A DNA stretch of 14,099 nt from CAZSPL01 sp964608735 (lineage in GTDB: Bacteria; JAJVIF01; JAPKYR01; CAZSPL01): NCBI GenBank assembly GCA_964608735.1, contig CAZSPL010000090.1, forward strand, positions 1-14,099, read 5' to 3'. The translations under genes and the position numbers were made by a program. The notes under the pieces were generated by a model. It was not told the DNA's origin and did not search any database. It worked only from the letters and a program-made list of their open reading frames with translations. Positions 1 through 6,573 of this stretch are shown piece after piece (position 1 is the first letter of the stretch; the number at the start of each line of letters is the position of its first letter).

Positions 1-1375
1 CGGGATATGCCGCGGGGTAGTACTCCGAGGAGGTTGAATAATTGCCGGCGGCGCATACCACCGATACACCGTTGTTCACCGCGTTCGTCGTGGCGATATC
101 GAGGGTGCTCGAATAATAGGGGCTGCTCAACGAAAGGTTGAGAACCGTCGCGCCGTGCGAGCAGGCATAGCTCATCGCTGAACTTATCGCCGATGTGCTC
201 GCGCCGCCGTCGCCGTCGACCGGGAATACCCTCAGGGGCATTATCCTGACGTCGAGATTGACGCCGATAGAGCCGATGCCGTTATAGCCCTCGGCACCGA
301 TTATCCCGGCGCAGTGAGTTCCGTGACCGACATTCTCGTCAGTCCATCCGTTCGTGTTGTTATCAATGCCGTCACCCGCGACTTCGCCGCCGAGGCCGTC
401 GCCGCCTGATACGAAGTCCGCGCCGTCGACCACGCGGTTAACGAGGTCGGGATGGTCGCGGTCAACGCCGGTATCTATTACGGCCACTATTACATCGGAC
501 GAGCCTTCCTCGATATCCCATGCATCAGTGGCGTTCATTTTCACGAGGTCCCATTTGTTGGACCAGTAGGAGTCGTCCGGCAATGTTCGCGCGAGGTGAT
601 AGATGTAGTTGTATTCGGCGAATGCCACGCCGGGCTGCCCGTTGAGCGCATCCCGCGCATCTTTGATATCGGTATCCGGCGGGATCCGCACGCGGTACAC
701 GCTTTCACTCGCGTCGACAAGCGCCATCGGTTGGATGTTCATCGTGTCGAACACCGACGCGCACGCGCGCATATTCCCGTCATTGCTGAAACCTACAAGC
801 AATTCACCGGCGGCGATTTCGATATTGCCGCCGAAGCCGTCATCTATGAAAATCGTCGTGTGATATGGCTGTACCGTTCTCGGCTCGGAATCTGAAGCGA
901 CCTCGATGTACAGGTCATCCTCGACGGAGCCATCGGGACCCGACGCCCGTACGGAGACATCGGTCGGGCCGTTCGCGCCCGGCGCTACCCACGGCACGGT
1001 GACTCCCGGCTCGGTGATGATGATGGTGACGGGTTCGCCGTTTTCATCGACGAAATAGCCGGAAGTCGTTTCCCATGTCACGAGCGCGCCGTCGCCGAGC
1101 CCGTCGGTGTCGTACACAAAGTAGTGTGTGCTGCCGGGCTGTACGCCGGTCTGTATCCACGAATTGGTGTTAATCAGGTCGAAAATCATGTCGCCGATGA
1201 CCGTCGTTCCCGAGGTGTCCGAGTCATCGGCAGGCGTAATGTCGTTCACGAACCCGAGATCGTCGGTTTCGGCGACCGGATTTTTATTGGCGTTGTGCAA
1301 GCCGGAACATCCGGCGACAAATACGAAGATTATCGTCAAAAGTGCGGTAGTAACCAGTGCATCGAGCTTTCCCAT
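1..1375 (-). CDS. Subtilisin-like serine protease (S8 family), lipoprotein, C-terminus cut off
   Basis: Secreted peptidase anchored as a lipoprotein; only the first 458 residues lie in the window. The start is ATG at 1375, with GGAGG at 1381-1385 five bases upstream. A lipobox VAGC puts the lipid-carrying cysteine at residue 23. Residues about 60-165 look like an Ig-like beta domain (WVAPG, GPTDVSV). Residues about 175-265 resemble an inhibitor-type propeptide ending in GVAFAEYNY. The catalytic domain shows Asp301 in VIDTGVD, His351 in GHGTHCAG, and the oxyanion-hole Asn445 in VVCAAGN. The catalytic Ser (GTSMA motif) would lie beyond position 1, so activity cannot be confirmed here. The gene is divergent from the transaldolase gene. 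Family assignment is firm; substrate is unknown. Confidence 0.93.
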   Translation of the reverse strand, partial: MGKLDALVTTALLTIIFVFVAGCSGLHNANKNPVAETDDLGFVNDITPADDSDTSGTTVIGDMIFDLINTNSWIQTGVQPGSTHYFVYDTDGLGDGALVTWETTSGYFVDENGEPVTIIITEPGVTVPWVAPGANGPTDVSVRASGPDGSVEDDLYIEVASDSEPRTVQPYHTTIFIDDGFGGNIEIAAGELLVGFSNDGNMRACASVFDTMNIQPMALVDASESVYRVRIPPDTDIKDARDALNGQPGVAFAEYNYIYHLARTLPDDSYWSNKWDLVKMNATDAWDIEEGSSDVIVAVIDTGVDRDHPDLVNRVVDGADFVSGGDGLGGEVAGDGIDNNTNGWTDENVGHGTHCAGIIGAEGYNGIGSIGVNLDVRIMPLRVFPVDGDGGASTSAISSAMSYACSHGATVLNLSLSSPYYSSTLDIATTNAVNNGVSVVCAAGNYSTSSEYYPAAYP

Positions 1376-1734
1376 ATCCGCCTCCAGTAAATCTATATCT
1401 ATATAAGCAAGCCTGATGCCAAACCCGCGCATTTCATGCGGGGGCGTGATTCTTTTTGCGAGCCGCGCCGGATGCGGGTTGCGGGATTAATACGACTTAG
1501 CGAGGCTTAATACGATTATGGCGAGGGACATAGTGTCGCGAATACGTCGTGATGACGATGGAAAATGTCGTGAAGGCTTTAAGTGATACTATGCATCATG
1601 TTCAACACGAATGGCTGTTAACCGGATTGATTGGAAAATTGGTCTATCGCGCATTAGATGGCTTATATTCGATATGAATTTCCTTGCAATGCACTAATCC
1701 TCGCAAATTCGCATTTACCCAATATTTCCCATTC
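1376..1734. other. Gene-free stretch upstream of the protease
   Basis: No reading frame here has a convincing start, ribosome binding site or protein-like composition. The part next to the protease gene is AT-rich (about 1391-1410, TATA-like runs) and probably carries its promoter, but no clean -35/-10 pair stands out. A hairpin with arms near 1424-1432 and 1436-1444 (one mismatch) would fall in the protease leader if transcription starts above it. A short imperfect direct repeat beginning TTAATACGA occurs at 1487 and 1507. The function of these elements is unknown. Confidence 0.5.
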
Positions 1735-2086
1735 AGAAATGCAGGGACAGTCTCGGATGGCACATTTTTGAGCGGATATCCTGTTGTCCGTACGCCGCCC
1801 GGGGTAGGAATCCTGCTTTCTATAAAAACCATGGATCCGGGTGGCACCCCTTTACAGTGCAGTAATCGGCTACGCGAGCGGTACTCGAAGCTTTTTCCAT
1901 TCAGCTTTCTACTATGATGCACTGGAAAGGGGTGGTACGGGATGTACGAGCAACGTCACCCCTTTCCCGCGTAATAGCCTTTGTTGATGAATCAAGTGCA
2001 TGCTGTAAGCGCGGTAAAGGGGTGCCACCCGCCCCTGTGATGAGTCGAATGCACACTCGAAACAGGTGACTGTCCCCGCTTTTTCT
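1735..2086. repeat. Nested inverted-repeat element, possibly MITE-like or REP-like
   Basis: The ends are imperfect inverted repeats: 1735-1754 (AGAAATGCAGGGACAGTCTC) against the complement of 2066-2086. The core GC(A/G)GGGACAGTC matches at 11 of 12 bases (1741-1752 and 2068-2079). Inside is a perfect 18-bp inverted repeat, 1838-1855 with 2014-2031 (GTAAAGGGGTGCCACCCG in one orientation). Inside that is a perfect 11-bp inverted repeat, 1924-1934 with 1957-1967 (GGAAAGGGGTG). The AAAGGGGTG motif therefore occurs four times in alternating orientation. The reading frames across it carry no recognisable transposase or other protein signature. It is probably a non-autonomous mobile or REP-type repeat; that class assignment is inference. 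Confidence 0.6.
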
Positions 2087-2094
2087 GGTAGAAT
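2066..2094 (+). promoter_or_regulatory. Candidate sigma-70 promoter of the transaldolase gene
   Basis: A -35-like GTGACT (2066-2071) is followed by a 17-bp spacer and a -10-like TAGAAT (2089-2094). A TG dinucleotide at 2086-2087 gives an extended -10. Transcription would start near 2101 and give a leader of about 40 bases. The -35 lies within the right end of the inverted-repeat element. Predicted by eye. Confidence 0.45.
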
Positions 2095-2138
2095 TCGCAA
2101 CCGTCCACCTATTCTGCGAAAAGAGGAGCTGAACCGGA

Positions 2139-2801
2139 ATGCTTTTATTCATTGATACCGCGAACATAGAGCAGATACGCGAAGCCGCAAGCTGGGGCGT
2201 CATCGAGGGGGTCACCACGAACCCGTCCCTCGCCTGCAAGGAAATCGACGCCATCAAGGGCTCGTCGCTCGAGAAGCATTACAAGGCGATATGCGAGCTG
2301 GTCGAGGGGCCGGTGTCGCTCGAAACATGCAGCCCCGATGCCGCCGGGATGATCAAGGAAGCGAAAGAGCTCGCGAAGATAGCCGACAATGTCGCGGTGA
2401 AGGTGCCGATGTGCGAAGAGGGTCTGAAAGCCGTGACCGAGTTATGCAAGGACGGCATCATGACCAACGTCACCCTCGTGTTCAGCTCCAACCAGGCGCT
2501 GCTCGCGGCGCTCGCCGGGGCGACATTCGTAAGCCCGTTCATCGGACGTCTCGACGACGCCGGGAACGACGGCATCGCCGTGCTCGAAGAAATCGTCGAC
2601 ATCTACACCGGGTATGGTTTCGACACCCAAATCATCTCGGCATCGGTACGCCACACCATGCACGTCGTGCAGTCGGCGCTGGCCGGGGCGGATATCGCGA
2701 CGGTGCCGTTCGATATCCTCAAGAAGATGTTCAAACATCCGTTGACCGACAAGGGCATCGCGGCATTCCTCGCCGATTACAACAAGATTGTCGGCAAATA
2801 G
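2139..2801 (+). CDS. tal: Transaldolase, small TalC/FSA-type subfamily
   Basis: Cytosolic class I aldolase of the non-oxidative pentose phosphate pathway, moving a dihydroxyacetone unit between sugar phosphates. The 220-residue length is typical of the small single-domain (beta/alpha)8 subfamily. Visible signatures are FIDTAN near the N-terminus (Asp6), GVTTNPS (24-30) and the Schiff-base Lys88 in VAVKVP. The residues that separate the two activities of this fold are Glu62 (in SLETCS) and Phe134 (in SPFIGR). E. coli fructose-6-phosphate aldolase has Gln59 and Tyr131 there, so transaldolase is the better call. GAGGAG lies at 2123-2128, ten bases before the ATG, a slightly long spacing. A hairpin terminator follows, so the gene is probably transcribed alone. 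Confidence 0.95.
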   Translation: MLLFIDTANIEQIREAASWGVIEGVTTNPSLACKEIDAIKGSSLEKHYKAICELVEGPVSLETCSPDAAGMIKEAKELAKIADNVAVKVPMCEEGLKAVTELCKDGIMTNVTLVFSSNQALLAALAGATFVSPFIGRLDDAGNDGIAVLEEIVDIYTGYGFDTQIISASVRHTMHVVQSALAGADIATVPFDILKKMFKHPLTDKGIAAFLADYNKIVGK

Positions 2802-2855
2802 CGGCCTTCGCGGGAATTTGGCACGGCCAATAAATTACGGTAAAGAATTTTTAAT

Positions 2856-2880
2856 GTGATGCTTGCGCGGCATCACTTTT
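2856..2880 (+). terminator. Rho-independent terminator of the transaldolase gene
   Basis: A perfect 7-bp stem GTGATGC/GCATCAC (2856-2862 and 2870-2876) with a 7-base loop is followed by TTTT and then GTT. It starts 54 bases after the stop codon. The stem is only moderately GC-rich and the T-run is short, so termination may be partial. Confidence 0.6.
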
Positions 2881-2896
2881 GTTATGGGTATTTGCA

Positions 2897-2905
2897 TGCT
2901 ATATT
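2897..2905 (+). promoter_or_regulatory. Candidate extended -10 promoter of the pilin-like gene
   Basis: TGCTATATT (2897-2905) fits an extended -10 element (TG, one base, then TATATT). It lies 54 bases before the GTG start and just after the transaldolase terminator. No good -35 is seen at the right distance, which extended -10 promoters can tolerate. Tentative. Confidence 0.35.
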
Positions 2906-2959
2906 AAGTTTGATTCGTATCCTTCAATTTAATGGGGAATGTTTCTCGGAGGTGCGATT

Positions 2960-3478
2960 GTGAAAGGATTACTCCCGAAGCTGCATATTCGCGAGGTGAT
3001 GCTCGTCATTTCGGTGCTCGCGGTGATAATCGCGCTCGCATCGGTTGCGTGCGACAGCTCCGACGCGTTGAGCCAGAAGGATGTGTCGGAGTCGCTCGCG
3101 AAATTCGCCCTGCGCGCGTACGGCGAAGTCCAGGAAGCATACAGCTACAATGACAACTATAACCGTTACGCTGACTGGGACAGCCTTGTCGAGGGGCACT
3201 ACATCTCCGAGGGATACACTCGGAGCAATATCGTAAAGAATTATTCGCTGTGGACCGATGTGTCCAACCCGGTTAATTACGGCGGGTCATCGATCTACAT
3301 CCCGAGCACCTTCACCTGCGTCGCCTTCCCGCTACCCATCGGCCCACCGGGTTACCTTACGACATTCTCCATACGCGAAGACCGGATATTGCGGATGTAT
3401 ATGCCCGACGTCACGGGCTTGAACGCGTGGGGCGAGAACGGCGACAGGGGTACGAGGACGTGGGAAGTAACGGATTGA
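2960..3478 (+). CDS. Pilin-like membrane-anchored protein, non-canonical N-terminus
   Basis: A 172-residue protein with one N-terminal hydrophobic segment and an extracytoplasmic domain. I chose GTG at 2960 because GGAGG (2948-2952) sits 7 bases upstream; an ATG at 2939 in the same frame has no ribosome binding site. Residues 12-29 (Glu12, then VMLVISVLAVIIAL) closely resemble the anchor helix of type IV prepilins and pseudopilins, including the conserved Glu5. But the residues before it read KLHIR, where prepilins have G-FTLI, so the peptidase-site Gly is missing. Cys31 after a hydrophobic run could instead make it a lipoprotein. The soluble part (YADWDSLVEGHYI and a Pro-rich middle) resembles small pilin-like proteins but is not assigned to a family. 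It converges on the propeller gene, with 13 bases between stops. Confidence 0.75.
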   Translation: MKGLLPKLHIREVMLVISVLAVIIALASVACDSSDALSQKDVSESLAKFALRAYGEVQEAYSYNDNYNRYADWDSLVEGHYISEGYTRSNIVKNYSLWTDVSNPVNYGGSSIYIPSTFTCVAFPLPIGPPGYLTTFSIREDRILRMYMPDVTGLNAWGENGDRGTRTWEVTD

Positions 3479-3491
3479 CAACGCGGTACGC

Positions 3492-5444
3492 TCAGCCGGC
3501 GCTCCATTCGCCAAGTTCATAGATATGAAATCCTTCGCCGATAACGTAGGCATAGGAGTCGTCAACTTCCACCCGGTACGCCGGGCCGTTGATGGCGAAT
3601 CCATCCACGCTATTTTCGGAGCCCGGGACGCTTATATCGATAAGCTCCAAGCCAGCGTCATCGTGAGCCAGGTATAGATGATTGCCGTTCAATGCCATGT
3701 CCACCGTCGCGTTCGATAATACGAGAGTCCCGACCTTCACCGGGGATGACGGCTCGCTGATATCGAACACATCGAGGTAGCCGGCGGTATATACGTTGCT
3801 GAGGTTGCCTCCCCCACTGCTTATATAGTAACCGGTAGAACTCGCCACATAGATGAAATCACCACCAACCACCATCTTCGTTTCGCCGAAATCACCGGAA
3901 AGCGGTGTCGACGAAACCAGTTCGAAGGAATCCGGCGGGGTGAATCCGATTACCGACAGGCCCGTGTACGCGCTCGACGTGTAAAGATATTCCCCGTGCA
4001 CCGCCAATGCATCGGCGGCCGTCTCGATTCCAAGGAGCTTCACGACGCCGGCGGTTTCGGGCGGGTCTATATCGACGATTTGAATTTCGTCATAGCGGGC
4101 GCTGATGAACGCGTATCCATACTGGACGGCCATAGCACGAGCATAGCCGTATCCGGGCAGTTCGATATCCGATACAACCGCGCACTCGCTTATGTTTTCG
4201 AGGCTTACAGTCAGCAATTCGTTATTACGGCCGATGTATACAAAATTATCTTCTATCGCCATGCAATCTATATAATTCATGGGTATGGCATCCACAATCC
4301 GCGCCGCTTCGGGATTCGCGATATCCGCCACTTTCAATCCGGTGTAGGCGTCATCAATACATGCGACGCCTCCCGAGACGACGACATCGCTCGGTGACGA
4401 CAGCGAGTAGATGGTGTTGACGGCCTCGACCGTCCCGGGAGGATCAATCCTGAATACCTGCAGCCCCTCCTTGTAGTACACGCCATATGCATACTCACCA
4501 TGCGGCAAGAGCGTCTGATGTTCACCGATGATGTCGAGCGTGTCGACCACAGCGGGAGACAAGGGATTGCCGATATCGATGATGCTCACGGTCGTCTTGT
4601 AGTCATTATACTCCCCGGCATCGAGCACATAAGCATAGTCGTTTTGGAAAACAGCGTCCCCCCTGCATTCAATCGCCACGGTGGTGACGACAAATGCTTC
4701 CTTCGGCGCGCTTACATCCATGATGACCAGGCCATTACCCGACAGCCCGAGGTATGCATATTCATCACTGACATACACGCTTTTAATCAAGTCCCTGAAA
4801 TCTATCGTATTCAAGATGACGGGCGATGCCGGGTTGCCGACGTCGATTATCTGCAAGCCGTATTCGGCGGTTCCCAGGTATGCGATACCGTTATGAACAG
4901 TCAGCGAAGATACCTGCTGTATGGTGTAGGTGACATTGACGAGATGGGCCGATTCGGGAGGGCTGATATCCAGAATTTGCATCGACGAGCGGTAATCGCA
5001 AACAAAGGCATATCCATTGTCTATCGCAAAATCAGTGACGAGCTGTATGGTTTCAACGGAGCTTATCGCCGTAAGATGCCCATCCGTCCCGATCTCATAT
5101 ATGTCGAGCGTGCCAAATCCCGTGGCGTATAGATAATTGCCGCTGGATTTCATGATGCCGGCGTGGGCCTCGATGTCTTCCTTCCAGACCGGGTTCGAAG
5201 GGTCGGAAAGAGAGAAAACCGAAATTCCGCGGTCCGTTTGCACAAACGCGTAATTGCCGGATATGTGAATCTTATTCGGCATGAAATTAAAGTTTTGCGG
5301 TGTGACCTCTACAAGGCCGCTGACCACCGGCTCGGGAGGGATGGGCTTTTCGGGAATCGTCGGCACGGTTCCCGCCGAGCATCCCGCGAGCATCAATACA
5401 AGCATTATCGCGAGGGGAATATACAATACGCGCCTGTATAACAT
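3492..5444 (-). CDS. LVIVD-repeat lipoprotein, 14 repeats (predicted double beta-propeller)
   Basis: A 650-residue exported lipoprotein. The start is ATG at 5444, because GGAGG (5451-5455) lies 6 bases upstream and a signal peptide follows at once. The lipobox LAGC gives Cys22. The rest is repeats of roughly 40 residues with the pattern GYAYV...GLQIIDI.NP, as in the LVIVD family. I count 14, from NYAFVQTDRG to SYAYVIGEG, which fits two seven-bladed propellers. The last repeat lacks its final strand, probably completed by N-terminal residues. Repeats 6 and 12 carry longer inter-strand loops. Such proteins are surface or periplasmic; no ligand is known and no catalytic residues are evident. The gene lies 52 bases downstream of its paralogue on the same strand with no visible terminator between, so co-transcription is likely. 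Confidence 0.9.
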   Translation of the reverse strand: MLYRRVLYIPLAIMLVLMLAGCSAGTVPTIPEKPIPPEPVVSGLVEVTPQNFNFMPNKIHISGNYAFVQTDRGISVFSLSDPSNPVWKEDIEAHAGIMKSSGNYLYATGFGTLDIYEIGTDGHLTAISSVETIQLVTDFAIDNGYAFVCDYRSSMQILDISPPESAHLVNVTYTIQQVSSLTVHNGIAYLGTAEYGLQIIDVGNPASPVILNTIDFRDLIKSVYVSDEYAYLGLSGNGLVIMDVSAPKEAFVVTTVAIECRGDAVFQNDYAYVLDAGEYNDYKTTVSIIDIGNPLSPAVVDTLDIIGEHQTLLPHGEYAYGVYYKEGLQVFRIDPPGTVEAVNTIYSLSSPSDVVVSGGVACIDDAYTGLKVADIANPEAARIVDAIPMNYIDCMAIEDNFVYIGRNNELLTVSLENISECAVVSDIELPGYGYARAMAVQYGYAFISARYDEIQIVDIDPPETAGVVKLLGIETAADALAVHGEYLYTSSAYTGLSVIGFTPPDSFELVSSTPLSGDFGETKMVVGGDFIYVASSTGYYISSGGGNLSNVYTAGYLDVFDISEPSSPVKVGTLVLSNATVDMALNGNHLYLAHDDAGLELIDISVPGSENSVDGFAINGPAYRVEVDDSYAYVIGEGFHIYELGEWSAG

Positions 5445-5496
5445 GCATGCCTCCGTGAATGTTCTTCTCCCCTTTTTCAGCGGTGAGGAACGAGAA

Positions 5497-6570
5497 TTAA
5501 CGAGCGCCATAGGCGTAGTCGTTCAATGCCACGATTCTGAATCCCCGGTATGAACTCCCGATGAAAAGGTATTCATCCCAAATGGTCATCGCACAGGGGG
5601 ATCCCAGATCATCATAATGCTCCGCGATAGCTTCCTCCCCCGGGATGCTGACATCGATTACAAACAGCCCGTTTTCGCGGCATGTCACGAATGCAAAATC
5701 GCCGAGGACAGAGACATCGTACGTATTGCCGGGAAGATATACCGTGCCGCGTATCGCGGCGTTCTCCGGCGGGTCGATATCGATAATTTTCAACCCGCCG
5801 TTTCCGTTGGCGACATAGGCGGCACCGCCGTCGATAAAAACGGCTGTCGGTGTTCCGGCGGTATAAACAGTCGCAACAACGCCGCCTGTTTCAGGAGGGC
5901 TGACGTCGGCAATGACCAGCGACTCGTCCCCCACGATATAAGCATAGCCCTCCCGGACGGACAGCTTCCCGGGATATCTGAGCTGCGTGTCGATGATCTT
6001 GACCAATCCGGCGGCGCTTACAGGCGAGATGTCGACGATAAAAAGTTTGCCTTCGGAATTCGTAAGATATCCATATCCATTGTCGAGGGCAATTCCCATC
6101 AGGCGCGGCGACAGGGGAACCTGCTTGATGACGCTCGGCGCGTGGGGCGGATCGACATCGACAATCTGCAAACCGGAATAACTAGCCGCGATATACGCGT
6201 AGCCGTCCTCGACGGCGATCGCCTCCGGGTAATCGAATGGAACCAGTGACAGCAGTTCGGCTTCGTCGGGATTTCCCGCGCGAGCGATCTGCATCCCCTG
6301 GTTTCCATCGATGAAATAGGCGTATCCATTCTCGGCCACGATTTCGTCTATCCGCTCGGGATAATGCCGCTCGCTGACAACGCCGATATTTTCAGGATGA
6401 GAGACATCCAGCACCTGGAAAGTGGGTTGGTAATAAGTGCTCATGTATGCGTAATCCTCCCCCACCGCCATGTCCATCAAGTCGGATGGCAAGTCGAATT
6501 CCCCGGCAAGGCGGGGGGATTCCGGCTGAGCCATATCCAGGACCTGCAGTCCACGACTGCAGTAGGGCAT
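5497..6570 (-). CDS. LVIVD-repeat protein, 3' part of a gene split by an in-frame TGA
   Basis: This 357-codon frame runs directly on from the upstream one (6571-7404). The two share one phase and are separated only by TGA at 6571-6573. Its first ATG (6568-6570) touches that stop, has no ribosome binding site and is followed by no signal peptide. It opens in the middle of a repeat (CSRGLQVLDMAQPESP) whose first half ends the upstream frame, then carries eight more repeats, the last truncated as in the neighbouring paralogue. Read through, the protein has 636 codons and 14 repeats, almost the size of the intact 650-residue paralogue. As a separate protein it would be unexported and would lack part of a blade. 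Either a pseudogene half, an assembly error or a readthrough product. Confidence 0.8.
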   Translation of the reverse strand: MPYCSRGLQVLDMAQPESPRLAGEFDLPSDLMDMAVGEDYAYMSTYYQPTFQVLDVSHPENIGVVSERHYPERIDEIVAENGYAYFIDGNQGMQIARAGNPDEAELLSLVPFDYPEAIAVEDGYAYIAASYSGLQIVDVDPPHAPSVIKQVPLSPRLMGIALDNGYGYLTNSEGKLFIVDISPVSAAGLVKIIDTQLRYPGKLSVREGYAYIVGDESLVIADVSPPETGGVVATVYTAGTPTAVFIDGGAAYVANGNGGLKIIDIDPPENAAIRGTVYLPGNTYDVSVLGDFAFVTCRENGLFVIDVSIPGEEAIAEHYDDLGSPCAMTIWDEYLFIGSSYRGFRIVALNDYAYGAR

Positions 6571-6573
6571 TCA
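6544..6573 (-). other. In-frame TGA with an adjacent stem-loop
   Basis: On the minus strand the TGA (6571-6573) is followed by 8 bases and then a perfect 7-bp stem (CTGCAGT/ACTGCAG, 6544-6550 with 6556-6562) enclosing the five-base loop CGTGG. A hairpin at this distance with G among the first two loop bases loosely fits the bacterial SECIS description. The stem is built on two CTGCAG palindromes and could be accidental. The recoding role is a hypothesis only. Confidence 0.3.

Noticed and set aside
1644..1922. Overlapping frames on both strands within the gene-free stretch
   Set aside because: No ribosome binding site or protein-like pattern; better explained by repeat DNA.
1901..2257. Minus-strand open frame of 118 codons overlapping the repeat element and the transaldolase start
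   Set aside because: Its composition is a translation of the inverted repeats, it overlaps a solid gene, and it has no family resemblance or ribosome binding site.
2291..2833. Plus-strand Arg-rich frame of 180 codons inside the transaldolase gene
   Set aside because: An out-of-frame shadow: Arg-rich low-complexity composition typical of a GC-rich alternative frame.
4500..5132. Plus-strand frame of 210 codons opposite the propeller gene
   Set aside because: Antisense shadow of repeated blades; periodic look comes from the repeats on the other strand. The same applies to 5617-6249.
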